This document shows positions 1 through 10,459 of a stretch of 64,000 bases of DNA, piece after piece. The position numbers were made by a program, and so were the translations under genes. Source of the DNA: Trichodelitschia bisporula (taxonomy: Eukaryota > Ascomycota > Dothideomycetes > Phaeotrichales > Phaeotrichaceae). The first letter of the stretch is position 1. Every line of letters starts with the position of its first letter. Under the pieces are notes generated by a model. That model made no database searches and was not told where the DNA came from. It worked only from the letters and a program-made list of their open reading frames with translations. The stretch is from contig ML996701.1 of the NCBI GenBank assembly GCA_010356995.1, positions 426,963 through 490,962 of the forward strand, read 5' to 3'.

Positions 1-479
1 ATGGAGTCAAAGGTCGACGACACTTTGAGCGACTCGACGGGATCGTTACGAAAGACAATCGTAATGCCTTTCTGCTTTGAGAAAACCAGTATGACGAAGC
101 CCGATAATCGAAACTCGGATAGCGTGATCTGTAGCGGAATCGTGAGGCCTGACGCTGCGGCCAACGGCTCCGGTGAGGCAAAGGACGGCTTTGTCGACAA
201 GTACGTGTTCAGTGGATTCGCCTGCACTCGTGTTTTCAGCGTCAAAAAGGCATCCCCGGCGTATGTCATCTTGAAGATGCCGCGAAAGCGATCCTCTGCC
301 AGATCCCCAATCTCCAGTATCTCGAGGTCCGGCGGGGTCTCGCCCAAGTTGAGCTCGGTGACGACAATATCATCGACTATGATCGGAGGTTTGGGCGACT
401 TGTTTAGTGCGGCCGTCAACATCTCGCGCGCACGCGAGGTGTCGGCCATCAGCGGCGACCAGTTGAAGTTGAAGGCCAT
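1..479 (-). CDS. mdm34: ERMES subunit Mdm34, N-terminal part (cut by window edge)
   Basis: The minus strand from the ATG at 479 reads [13 protein letters not shown], then a segment with [32 protein letters not shown] and [19 protein letters not shown], and further on [20 protein letters not shown]. This is the signature of fungal Mdm34, a mitochondrial outer-membrane subunit of the ER-mitochondria encounter structure that carries an SMP lipid-binding domain. About 159 codons are present without an intron; the rest of the gene lies left of the window. Compared with the family as I remember it, the segment between MAD and the first helix is two or three residues short (no Phe-Tyr before the Arg). 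The opposite strand is also open for 161 codons, but only this strand carries a recognisable protein. Identification is from memory of the family, not a search. Confidence 0.93.
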   Translation of the reverse strand, partial: MAFNFNWSPLMADTSRAREMLTAALNKSPKPPIIVDDIVVTELNLGETPPDLEILEIGDLAEDRFRGIFKMTYAGDAFLTLKTRVQANPLNTYLSTKPSFASPEPLAAASGLTIPLQITLSEFRLSGFVILVFSKQKGITIVFRNDPVESLKVSSTFDS

Positions 480-2099
480 GGCTTGATAAGGTTGGTGCGG
501 GGAGGACGCGAGCGCGACAGCGCGACGAAAATGACCGAATGCAGGTTGAATGCGCTTTCGAGTCTAAGTACGGCGGGACGATGAATTGGGATTGGAGCCA
601 GCTCGATGGGTTTGGCCGGACTGTGGGAGAGCGTTGGCTAAACGGAGCGTTTTTCTTGCGTGCAGATTTTATCCTGACTACTCGCGTGCCGGCAGCCGCC
701 GCGTGAACGGGGAGGATGATGCCATGCGCCGGGGGTTGTAGTGTAGTGTGGTTTGCGCTGGGCTATGAGGCTCGCATCGACACTCAAGGGCGGGAAGTGC
801 GTCGATAGAGGCCGATGAATGAGTTTTAGGTGAATTTTGAGGCGTTAGGTTGGTAAGGTAGGAGGTAGAGTCGGAAAGAGAGGTGGAGAGAGAAATTGTG
901 GGCTTTGGAGCGGCGGTGAGCTTTGCGTCCAGGGTTCTTGTTGTTCGGGTCGGAGGAGCAAGGGGACGGCTTGGAAGCCGCTTGGGAGAGCCCGCCGTCA
1001 CCCGCTTCTCCTCCTGTCGCCATTTTTTCCCGCACTCGTCAAGCCACACACGCGGGCCGTTCGCCAATCGACGTGCATTGCCGCTGCAGTTGATAGGCAA
1101 AAACCCCGCTAAATCATTAACCGCCGACACACCGCCTTGCCCATCTCTTTTCTCTCTCGTCGATACATTCCGTGGGGTTCCATCTTCTTGATTGATGCGC
1201 CGTCGGCTGCTGCTGCTTGATGTCGCGGCTTGCTGTACGGGAGAGTCGTTGTTCAATTGTCCCTGAAAGGGTCTTCAAGCTTAGAGAAATGCATCATCAT
1301 TCTAATTTTGACTATTGGCTACTACGGTCCAGACGGCGCGCACCACTCCGTTCCCAATCACCCCACTTCGTCCATTGCCTTGGATAAGCTGTTCCTGCGT
1401 AGCTTCTGGAGTCGAGAAATTGGCCGATATCATTCGCTCCCTCACATATGAAAGCTGCATAAAAAGCGACCATGAAACGCCAACCCGCTCCAAGGGTTAC
1501 CACGTCATACATTCCGCTAGGTACATATGCACTTCCGTACGTCGGGGAAGTACTGCTGCTCATTGGATGGATATTCTGGGGTAGTACTTAGCATATGTAC
1601 AGCATTGTGGCAGTCACGTCTTGCTCGGCGCCTTCCATCAATCGATAACAAGTGGAATTGACAGCCGATTCCTGAAGACGTTGTTGTGGTATATGCTCGG
1701 CCGGAGTGATGATCTTGTCGCAGCAAGCGTCATGATCGCTCCCGTTTCTACAGACATACTACGTACCGTCTGCAAACCGTCAATCGCCTACCCGCCAGCT
1801 CCTTCGTCGCTGAAGAACGAGTTCTTCGGCTTCACCACCGCCTGGACTGCTTGCGGACCTGCGCAAAGCAGGTGAAGGGTACAAGTCTCTTGAGATTCTA
1901 TTTGTGTCTACGTCGTTGGATTCGTAGTGCTGTCATATGCGGTGAGAGGGATATCCAGAAGATAAATGGCAAAGAAGGCATGTCGTCTGGGCAAGCCCCT
2001 ACCCGCTTCGTATCACAGGTGAAAGTTGCACGGAAACGTTCACGAAAAGCCCACGCACTTCAAGTCACCGAGTTACTCCTAGGACTCCAAAGGTACAGC
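480..2099. other. Intergenic region, no gene recognised
   Basis: This is the upstream region of mdm34 (minus strand) and the downstream region of the UPF0045 gene. Open frames of 60-190 codons occur on both strands, for example 678..1256 on the minus strand, but their translations are low-complexity Ser/Arg runs or lack any family resemblance. I found no splice-joined frame, RNA gene or repeat that I can support. Confidence 0.5.
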
Positions 2100-2497
2100 T
2101 TATGCCGCCGTATCCTCGGCGAGAATCTTTTCGACGGCCTTGACTTTGTCCTCGAAATGCTGCGTCTTATCGATGCGCGAGCCTACGCGGATATCGCTCT
2201 GGATGCGGACCACACCACCTTCATGCAGCAGCGCATGCGCTTGTCCGATGACCCTCATAACCTGGTCCCAGGAGCCCTCTGCAAGTCCGTTAGAGAACTG
2301 GACCGGGACACATGGTGCAACGAAAAAAACTCACCCACAGTAGTGCCCGCCGAGTGCATCGAGTAGGCGAGACCGGACTGCTTAAGCAGCCGCTGCACCT
2401 CGGCAATCTCGCGTGATACGGACGCCGTGGGTGTGCCGATGGGGATAAGGCAGAAGTCGGCGATGCAGGCTGCGGGAGTGGGCAGTGTCAAGGCCAT
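2100..2497 (-). CDS. UPF0045 / thiamine-binding (Ecm15-YqgV type) protein
   Basis: Two exons: 2497..2335 and 2278..2100. The 56-nt intron 2334..2279 starts GTGAGT and ends TTGCAG. The spliced product is 113 residues, the usual length of the family. It begins MALTLPTPAACIADFCLIPI, then GTPTASVSREIAEVQRLLKQ, and across the splice reads AGTTVEGSWDQVMRVIGQAH, followed by a stretch ending in KAVEKILAEDTAA. The pattern of an N-terminal beta strand, the SVS-x-x-IAE helix, the Y-x-MHS-x-GT strand and GSWD-x-V matches UPF0045 (MTH1187/YkoF-like) proteins, which bind thiamine or related compounds in the cytosol. Yeast Ecm15 is the family's fungal member; its exact role is unknown. The splice restores the family sequence exactly, so the structure is secure. 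Confidence 0.88.
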
Positions 2498-3674
2498 TTT
2501 TGGAGTTGAAAATTGTTTGGGAGGGATGAGCGGGAGATTGCGCGGTCCCCATGTGAGGTTGGACGGATCTCGTGAGATGCCACCCCGGATATGTCCGAAC
2601 GGAATTACGTTGTATTGTTAACTCAGTTCCTTGCAGCTGCACTATGCCTTGTACGGTAGTACGGTAGTACGAAATCTCAAGCATCGTTTTAGGACATATA
2701 ACTCTTTAGTAGTCGTGATCTCTCTCTGGTTAGCAATAGAAGAGCTACGGTATGGAGGATAGGCAGAGAATTGGTAGGCTTTGTCCTTACGGTACCTGGA
2801 CTCCGCTAAAGTCTAGATTGCCATACTCGCATCGTTCAGATGTCGAACCTAGCTCTAGACCAGCAGCCCTAACGCTGACCTTGCTATTTAGGATTGTAGC
2901 CCCCCGGGGAAGGGCTGCCCGACGAAGATGTTGTTACCCCGCCCGATAGTTTCTGCATTCTTACCCAGCAAAAATCTTAGCACGAGGCGGTAATGACTTT
3001 CTACCGGAGCGACGACAAGACTTTCCCGGGCCGCCTTATGGCCCCTGCATCAGATCTCGAACGTCAAATGCCTCTGCGGTACGCGCTATTGGATGGGCCG
3101 ACAGCTCAATACGGTAGGTAAAGTTGAAGACGAGGCTAACACAACGTGGGAGGTGTCGTAGCCGTTGAATTATCACAGCTGAACAGCATTTGACATATGG
3201 GGAATTTGACATCACCTAATGGTGGACAGGGGGCGGGGAATCTGAACGCAGCAAGCCTCGATCGAAAAATTGACAGGGGTTCTCAACGAGTCTGTACCGT
3301 CGGCATCTCGCAGCGCGAGCTGAAACTGATCACGACCTCTTCCGCTCTATTTCTTTCGCACTCAGACTCTCGCTTAACACTTTTAAACGTTGCCCTAGGT
3401 CTTCGGTCTCCAGAAGACGCGTACGTAGTAACGAACCGGCATTGGCCATTAACGAGCCGATTTCCAAACGTCCGTCTGGTTGACTACCGCACTCTTTCCC
3501 GTCGATCGTTGCCAGCAGCTTTGCCGACACCGAGACTTGGGTTGATGTGTGGTTCGTTATCGCCTCAACCAGTTTTCTACTGCTCTGTACGCGCGGCTTC
3601 GCGATCGAGATTTCTTCAAGACCCGGACTCTGGAGAAGCGACTCTGATATAAATTTCACCGCCAATCCTTCATA
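2498..3674. other. Intergenic region upstream of IPK1
   Basis: About 1.2 kb between the UPF0045 gene and IPK1, which are divergent, so it probably holds both promoters. A weak two-exon small reading frame at 2993..3193 is listed separately. The open frame 3197..3652 (+) has no recognisable features and I do not call it. Confidence 0.45.
2993..3193 (+). CDS. Possible two-exon small protein (weak)
   Basis: An ATG at 2993 opens a frame starting MTFYRSDDKTFPGRLMAPAS, which runs to a donor GTAGGT at 3114. A CTAAC branch-like site and a TAG acceptor ending at 3161 allow a 48-nt intron of the size usual in this window. Joined in frame, the product is 50 residues ending in ELSQLNSI. I recognise no family. 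The intron signals are good but the short length makes chance plausible. It sits about 480 nt upstream of IPK1 on the same strand, so it could also be a spliced upstream leader of that gene. Confidence 0.2.
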
Positions 3675-4952
3675 ATGGCACAGCTCGATCAGTCCTTCGG
3701 CTTGTCTGCTCTGCAAGAGGGTTTGCCTCCGATTGCAGAGAAGATCACGGCAATAGCAGATCCCGTGGAATCGCGGCATTCCAGTATTGATGAAATGTCC
3801 CCTCCTGCCACCGAAGTGGCCTCTGGCGCCGCCCTCTCCTTTAAGGACTACGTCGTTAAAACCAGTACGCAATTAGTTGAGAATCGCTTCTTGAATCTCC
3901 ATTGTGCTAACGGCCAGTCAGCCCTCTGCGGTATTCCCGTTGGCCTTACATACCTTGCGGAAGGTGCCGCCAACATCATCTGGTGCATCGATTACCGCAA
4001 TGAAAAGCCCCTCTTCGGACCCGAAGGCCCAAGCTGCATCCTCCGCACCCGAAAATATCTGGAGGGTGAGATGCCGGTGGATACGTTACAAATCTACGAG
4101 AATATTCTCGAGTGCGAGCGCTATCTCCCCAAAGACTCGGTCCTCACGCCCGTTTGTGTTCACATCGAGCATTCTCTTCCCAAAGCCTTGAACAAGCTCC
4201 TCGCCTGGTCTGAGTCCACAAACCCGCCACTTCGCCCCCTGGACCGCCATCGCTCGCGCGTCATCGATGACCGGAACGCACTCATTCTGCCTAACTTAAT
4301 CCCGTCGGAGGGCTCCGGAAACCTGCTGTTTGAGTTCAAGCCTAAGTGGCTGTTGCAGTCGCCGACCGCACCTGAGGGTTATCGCCGGTGCCGGACCTGC
4401 GCGTACGATGCCAAGCGGGGACGTACAAACGACGGGAAGACGTTCTGCCCGTTAGTGCTCGTAGAGGGTCGGCGTGAAGAGGTTGCAGAGATTGTGCAGA
4501 GATTGTGTGGACGGTGGAAGACACATGGGGGAAGGGACGATGTCGATGAGGCACAAAAAGAGAAAGTAGCACCGTTGCTTGCTGAGGCGCTAACTGGTCC
4601 GGGAAAGAAAATCTTAACGGCCCTGCGGAAAGCGCAGGAACAGGATTCGCAAGGAGTCTTGGAGTGCGACAAGCTTCCACGCGACGACAAGGAAAGGGCT
4701 GCCCAGATGAACAAGGTAGCCCATGCCATGACTTACCGCGATTGTACAATGTTCGTCACAGTCAAGGAGGCGCAGGGCTCGTTTACGGCTGATATCAAGC
4801 TCGCCGACTTGGATCTGAAGGAGGCCACGGAGGGGCGGGTAAAGAAGTGGGTGGAGATTGAGAGGAGCCTGATCGATGAGGGCTGGTATACCGGCAAGGA
4901 GAAAGACCCTGGCCAAGTGCAGCACCACGGGTGTTCGTTCTGGAACACTTAG
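3675..4952 (+). CDS. ipk1: Inositol-pentakisphosphate 2-kinase
   Basis: A single 425-residue exon. The enzyme phosphorylates the 2-position of inositol pentakisphosphate to give phytate (InsP6), which in fungi serves nuclear mRNA export and inositol pyrophosphate synthesis. Visible family marks are the nucleotide-binding strand with EGAAN (residues 96-100), the RTRK after a Val/Leu-rich strand (124-127), the block LLFEFKPKWLLQSPTAP (about 217-233), which is the most conserved stretch of the family, and the metal-site-like RCRTCA (238-243). The C-terminal third, with DCTMFVT and IKLADLDLK (the late substrate and ATP-site Asp), also fits. The stretch before residue 80 is poorly conserved, as in other fungal members. 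The ATG at 3675 is the first in frame. No intron is needed. Confidence 0.9.
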   Translation: MAQLDQSFGLSALQEGLPPIAEKITAIADPVESRHSSIDEMSPPATEVASGAALSFKDYVVKTSTQLVENRFLNLHCANGQSALCGIPVGLTYLAEGAANIIWCIDYRNEKPLFGPEGPSCILRTRKYLEGEMPVDTLQIYENILECERYLPKDSVLTPVCVHIEHSLPKALNKLLAWSESTNPPLRPLDRHRSRVIDDRNALILPNLIPSEGSGNLLFEFKPKWLLQSPTAPEGYRRCRTCAYDAKRGRTNDGKTFCPLVLVEGRREEVAEIVQRLCGRWKTHGGRDDVDEAQKEKVAPLLAEALTGPGKKILTALRKAQEQDSQGVLECDKLPRDDKERAAQMNKVAHAMTYRDCTMFVTVKEAQGSFTADIKLADLDLKEATEGRVKKWVEIERSLIDEGWYTGKEKDPGQVQHHGCSFWNT

Positions 4953-5451
4953 GCCTGGGATGAGAGTTTGCAGGCGGGCGTCATTTTGGATGAGCTTTGA
5001 ATCGCGATTGGAGATGTTGCTTTACATTGGCGGACTACGGGATACCCGAGATACCCGCGTGGTGTTTGGTGGCCATCGTTGGCGTTTTTTGGCGTCTTTG
5101 CACAGATTTCTTCATTTTATCCCATCTATGTCTGATTAAATAGGTTGGTGCCGTGTTTTGGCATGCACGTAAGTACTTCTGTCGCATCCACTCGTACAGT
5201 GATTCCTGCGGTCCTTTTCAGAAAGTGCTTGTTGGAATTATGCTTTACAGCTAGGGTACTAATTTCAGTAGCCCTTCGCTCAAGCCCTTAGGAATATTCA
5301 AGGAAAGACCGCCAACGGAAGCGGCTTACAGCGGCATTCCGATATCAGAATTCAAGGCACTGGAAAAGGTACGCAAGCGTTTGGCTTCTGCCTGAATCAA
5401 GCGCGCTCAGCTGATATTCCCGCTTGGAGGCACCATCCTTCAAACAGGTCT
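4953..5451. other. Convergent intergenic region
   Basis: About 500 nt between the 3' ends of IPK1 (+) and the SURNod19-domain gene (-). I see no gene; it should contain the two poly(A) regions. Confidence 0.5.
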
Positions 5452-6894
5452 CTAGAAGGCCACAAGGGTTCCCACAATACCCATAACCTCATCCAACTCT
5501 CCCTTCTTGTTCTTCATTCCGGGATATTTCTTGAAGTTGTAGTTGGCCTGCAGCAGTCAGTATGTCTCCGTACGCCGTATCACCATAGCAACTAACCTGC
5601 AGGTGCATAGTATCTCCCTTCTGCAGTGGGATGCCGTCTGGGAAGTTGCACGGATCCTGCTTTTCGATATGCAGAATCTCCAGGTTGTTATAGTCGCCGC
5701 CCTTGAGCTGGCGCCTGCGCATCCCTCCCATGCCATGTCCGGTCGACTTGGTGTAGTGCGGCACAGAGTTGCAAATAAGCTCGCTGTTCTTGAAGATCTC
5801 AACGCCTACACCGCCATCATGCATATGCCCGCCCGTCCCGAGAATAAGACCCGGCTGCGGCGCCCGCCACGGAAACGAATGCTCAGAAAACACCTCAGTC
5901 TTAGGCTGCTGGCTCATAGTGAGATTGCTCGGGCCCCAAGGCGAAGTGATATTCGTCCCCGGACAGCGGATCTCGGGACCGATAGTCATCCACAGCGTTT
6001 TCCCCTGGCGGTAGTCCGGGTGCGGCCCATCAAGGTACTCGTAGTGAATCGTCAGCCAGACCCACTTCTCCATGTTTTGCATGTTCATCAGCTCGGTGCT
6101 TAGGATGAAGCTGTCCGCCGCCGTGATGCTGTACCCAGACTTGATCTTCGCGTCCGGCAGCGCGAAGCCCCCCGTCGTCCGCTCATTACCGGACATGAAG
6201 ATATTCTCCACGCGCCCCGTCCCGCAATTCGGCTCCAGCACCTTAGGTCCCGAATTCAACAGCACGGTATGATGGAACCACGCCCCATTCGCATTCGTCG
6301 CCGGGCTCCCATCCGCATACTCCAGATCCGCAAAGATCGCAAGAATCGTACACTCGCCCGTGCACGGCTTTTTCGCGCCCATCTTGAACGTATTCGCCAT
6401 GCCCTGCACGTTGAGCACCTCGCTCTCAAAGTTCTTCTCCGATGTAGGCGGGATCCGGTAAGGTCCGTATCTGATCTTGACGGCTTTCGCTCCGGGGTCT
6501 TTCCACGTCCCCTTCGCTGGCACGTTGCGCACCTCTGGCACAGAGCTATTTGGCGGCACGGGTTGCGGGCCGTTGCCCTTGGGCGAAAGCAGCCCAAGTA
6601 GCGATCCGATGTCGAGTTTTGGCGCTCCGCCTGCTCCACCGAGCCCGCCTGGAAACTGGCGACGGGTTAGAGTGCCGCTGGGATCGAGCTGCGCGGCGCG
6701 AGCTTGGAGGAGCTTGTGGCCTGGAGCCGTTAGCTCAGTTTCTATCGGAACGGTGGAGAGGACGCACTGCTCCGCGGCAGCAGAATCGGGTTGTTCAACA
6801 GGCTAGACACGATTTCGCGGTCAGAGATTGGTGCAGGGGGCGCAAGGCTGAGGGCCGCAGCCCCGGCGACAAGGGAAACGAGTGTGAGGTGCAT
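5452..6894 (-). CDS. Secreted SURNod19-domain protein
   Basis: The main exon (about 6766..5597) and the last exon 5547..5452 are joined by a 49-nt intron (5596..5548, GTTAGT to CTGCAG), which restores the ending ANYNFKKYPGMKNKKGELDE. The body has PYRIPP, NGAWFHHTVLL, GTGGHMHDGG and HGMGGMRRRQLKGGDYNNLE, typical of the fungal branch of the SURNod19 family (named after a stress-up-regulated plant nodulin; no enzyme activity proven). The ATG at 6894 gives a clear signal peptide, MHLTLVSLVAGAAALSLAPP. That frame does not run directly into the main frame, which is open only from 6802. A 44-nt intron 6810..6767 (GTGTCT to AGCAG) joins them in phase and gives 449 residues; a one-base frameshift is the alternative. 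Secretion and family are well supported; the N-terminal junction is not. Confidence 0.75.
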
Positions 6895-7886
6895 GGCTCT
6901 CACAAGGGGATCTCTCCGTGCATGAAAGGTAGCGGCGGGAACGTATCATGTACCTGCGCTGAGGGATATATATCCCCCACGTCCTACCTACACTGTTTCC
7001 TCCGACTCCCTGGTTATCGACATGTGGCGATCGAGGCAATATGCGCGACTCGGAGCCGACTCGCAAGGCCTACCAAAAGATTGTGTCTTAAAGGGAAAAT
7101 ATAAATTATGGCCGTACACGGGCGATTGCCGAGCATTTGTAGGGTGCGCTGTGTGCATTCCGAGTGGTGCGGTCGGCTATGGCAATTTGCTCGAGACGCT
7201 ATTTCATATGTATAAGGTTGGCACATTGTTTAGCTGGCTGAGCCACGGTGGGACGTTTATTGCCATTTGACACCTGGGAGATAGGAGGAATATGTCACGG
7301 CCGGTGGACGGGTTGTCGAGGTGTTAGCCTGGGGTGGAGATCTAGGTTTAAGGTGGATGGCTTTAGGTGAGGTGATGGCGATCAGCACTGGGATTGTAAG
7401 TACATGTTGGTACCATCTCTTCAAGCCCACGATGAACAATCAAAACCGACCTACTGCCGCCGGATAGTGTTCTCGCTTGCCATTCGTCCTGAGCTTGGCG
7501 AGGAATGTGGTTGATCAGGTATGGCGCTGTTGCACCACGCCACCGTTCCAGAACCCGAGCTGCTGCAACTCGGGCAAATTTGAATCAACGTCAGGTATCG
7601 GTTGCTGACTAGTTCTTCACACTTCCCTATGGGGCTTGCCTTAAGTCGATATCCTACGGGGCCTGATGAAAGTAGCCATAACCTGTGGTGCGAGATGTCA
7701 ACGTTCACTTGCAGGGAATCAATAGGCCGGAGCAATAGTGTTGCAGAAGTGCGGCTTTTTTAAAGCTTCGCAAACCGCTCACGAAGCCGAAGCACTTGAA
7801 CTACAGAACTCCTCAGCCCATCCCACCGAAACGCCTCGCTAACAGAGGGGTATCACCGCTGATATGAGCCGGAAAACAATCGCAAA
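6895..7886. other. Intergenic region, no gene recognised
   Basis: About 1 kb between the SURNod19 gene start and the end of the AlkB-like gene; both are on the minus strand, so this is the promoter of the former and the 3' region of the latter. Only short, unconvincing open frames are present. A 14-bp palindrome containing a TATATA core is listed separately. Confidence 0.5.
6963..6976 (-). promoter_or_regulatory. Palindromic TATA-containing element upstream of the SURNod19 gene
   Basis: The sequence GGGATATATATCCC is a perfect 14-bp palindrome about 70 bp upstream of the signal-peptide ATG at 6894. Its core could serve as a TATA box; the flanking GGG/CCC could be a dimeric factor site. The role is inferred from position only. 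Confidence 0.35.
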
Positions 7887-10459
7887 CTAAAAGATCGGAG
7901 CAGGAGACTCCAGACCCGGATACTCCCCCTTGGGGAATACCTTGCCGGCAACAGGGTCGTACTCCATTGGGTCGGGGTCGACGGTGTAGGCCGGCTGGTC
8001 GGCCGGAGTCAACGAAGTCTGGTCGATCTCGCGGCCAGTGAGAGCGAACCGAATCTTTGATTCGGCTATCGGCTCAACCGCATGCTATCAATGTCAGTTT
8101 CCTGCCTCAACTGAGCATGAATACGGATAACATACCTCGAAGAACTCTTGAATCTCGCGACCATGCATGGCCATGATGTCGCCGTGACTGAGACGCATGC
8201 TGATGGAAACTTCAGGCTTGCCAGTAGCAGGAAGCTTCAACTTGCGAGGAGTATCCTTCAAGAAATTGGAATACTCCTTTGTGCCGCGAGTAAGAGTCTG
8301 GAGGGTGTTAAACGCCTCCAGACGCTCCTCGTATTTAGCACAGCCCGGAACGGGAGGCCGGTCCACAAAAATCTTGGACTTGGTTTGTCCAAGATAATGC
8401 TTTGTCTTCAAGCGAAGTGACATGGTCGCCGAATGCCCAAGGCTGATGGTCCCGATCGTCGGCCCCAGACCAGTCTCGCCATCGTCATGGTACTGGTGAT
8501 AGTTAGAATGAACTCTTTCCTGGGCTTCCATCACTGAGAGAAAGGAAAACTCACGCCGATTTTATTCTTCTCCATGTAGGCGAGGGCGAGGATTTCATTG
8601 AATTCCTGGAACGTATCCCCCACGAGAAGACCAGCGGCCCAGTTCATGCGCGTCCGAGCCACAGCGATCGCGCGGGGAGCATCCACGAACGACTTGGTCG
8701 TTGCGGCAGCTAAGAATTTGTACGGCATACCCTGTTTGGACGTTAGTGACAGGATCAGTGAGAGTTATGAGGAAAGACGAACGTAGTTTGCTGTGAAATG
8801 ATTGCACAAGATCCCACCTTTGACTGCACATTATCAGAAAAACGGAAAGTAATGCACCGAGTTTTGCTTACTTTGGCCACCCGTTCCGTTGTAACGGCGT
8901 TCGAGATCAGAGTCCTGATCCTTCTGGATGTCTTCAAACATCCAGTTGGCTCCATCAGCCTCTGCAACAACGCCACCGCTCGCAATCATGTGAGCCACGA
9001 AGCCATCGACGCCAGGCAGCGTCCACTTGTTGACTCGATACCCATGGACGTAAAAGACCTCGAGTTGAACCCCCGATGCACAAGTGTCGAAGGAGGTTGG
9101 GACACCGGTAGGAAGCGGGTTGGACCAGTTGAAGAGGTCATCCGCCCGAACGCCTTCATGCGGGAGCTCGAGGACGAAACGACAACCGCCACACACCCAC
9201 TTGGTCCAGTGCACACGGGCCCCACAGCGGCCGCACTTCGGACAAACGAGGCCGCGGGTGGCCTCCCAGGAGTGGCAGGCGGTGGTGCAAGCGGCATCGG
9301 AGGTCTTCGTGATATCCGGGACCAGGGAAAACGGATTTTCCTGTTCCAGGGCGCCCCAGGGGGTGTAGGACTTCACAAAACGAGGATCATAGCGACCCGC
9401 GTTGCTGCCGATGGTCCAGAACTCCTTGCAGTCAGGGTTCAGACAGGTCCACATCTTCAGATTCACTTGCGGTGAATCAACGTGGCAAACCATACACGCC
9501 TGAACCACTGGAGGCGGAAGAGAACCGAGAGACTGGGCATCGCGGTTTGACAGCCACCATGCATCTTGCATGTCGGATCGCAAGACCTCAAAGCGGTATT
9601 TCCAGAGCTTGTGGGTTCCGGAGCGCTCACACCAGAGGTGGGTAAGTTTGAAGAACCCAAGCACCGAGTAGGTGCGGGGAAACTTCACAGCAGCGTCCGA
9701 GTACAAACCACCGACAATGATGACGACAGGCGTCTTCGACTTGATCGCGTTACGGGCAGCCTTCAATGCACTTCTACCCGAATCCTGGTCCTTCGAAAGA
9801 CCAACAGTCCCGTCGTCCTTGAGACTGAAGCCACCACCAGCCCGAGCGATAATGGTAGTGTTGTCGATGAAATCGCGGGCGCTGCCACTACTGTCAACCA
9901 AGTACGCACGAACCACTCCATTCGTGGAGTACGTTCCGCCTTGGAACGCACGGAAGTAAGAGAGCGTCTCGCAGAGGTCTTGCCGACCGTCCGCCCACAC
10001 ACGAGGAGCCAGGGGAACTTGATCCTTGAAAAGTCCCTTGACTGCAGCATGATGCGCCTCCGCAATGCGCTCCAGCTCGGAAATCAGTCCAACATCGACC
10101 GCGGGTTGGACGGTGATGATGTCATTGTTCAAGTCCGCCACGGCAGGGACTGGAACGGCAACAGTGTCTGTCACGGCAGGACCCGGAGCGGTAACGGTAT
10201 CTGTCACGACAGGACCGAGAGCCGCAACAGTGTCGATCACGGCAGGGCTCTGAACAGCAAGAGCCTCCGATTCGGTGTCTGAGGTGGGGACGTAGGTGCT
10301 GGTGTCCGAGGACCAGCCGTGATCCTCACCGGCAGCGAGGAGGTTCACCGCGGAGTCGACCCTCACAGAGCGCCGAAGACGCTTTGATGAGACGCCGGTG
10401 CTCTCGGTGACTTCAGGAGAGAGGTCCCCGAGCAGCATAGCAAGCTCACGCTTGGACAT
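7887..10459 (-). CDS. AlkB-like 2OG-Fe(II) dioxygenase with N-terminal PUA/SRA-like and Cys-rich region
   Basis: Five exons: 10459..8872, 8823..8783, 8731..8555, 8492..8136 and 8084..7887, with introns of 48, 51, 62 and 51 nt. All are GT-AG and phase-consistent, giving 786 residues. The C-terminal half is an AlkB-type dioxygenase: GGILCNHFTANYGMPYKFLA, the iron ligands H604-x-D606 (YHDDGETGLG), GTISLGHSATMSLRLK, MRLSHGDIMAMHG, the second His H722 and the 2-oxoglutarate Arg in RFALTGR (R733/R739). All ligands are intact, so it should be active. Residues about 150-290 (WADGRQDLCETL, FQGGTYSTNG, YSVLGFFKLTHLW) resemble a PUA/SRA-like base-binding fold; this is inference. Two Cys groups follow (C322/C325/C339/C344 and C406/C409/C412/C423/C426), probably zinc sites. 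An 11-residue repeat lies at residues 74-110. Substrate unknown; nucleic-acid demethylation is likely. Confidence 0.82.
10140..10258 (-). repeat. 33-bp coding tandem repeat in the AlkB-like gene
   Basis: Three copies of a 33-bp unit (10140-10172, 10173-10205, 10206-10238) and a partial fourth. On the coding strand they encode an 11-residue unit of the form V-x-D-T-V-x4-P-x, seen as VTDTVTAPGPA and VTDTVAVPVPA. The period keeps the frame, so copy-number change would only alter the length of a disordered linker between the N terminus and the predicted base-binding domain. Confidence 0.8.

Noticed and set aside
678-1256. 192-codon minus-strand frame upstream of mdm34
   Set aside because: Low-complexity Ser/Arg sequence, no family likeness, overlapped by equally open frames on the other strand.
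1851-2366. 171-codon plus-strand frame
   Set aside because: Lies opposite the UPF0045 gene, whose spliced minus-strand product is clearly a known family.
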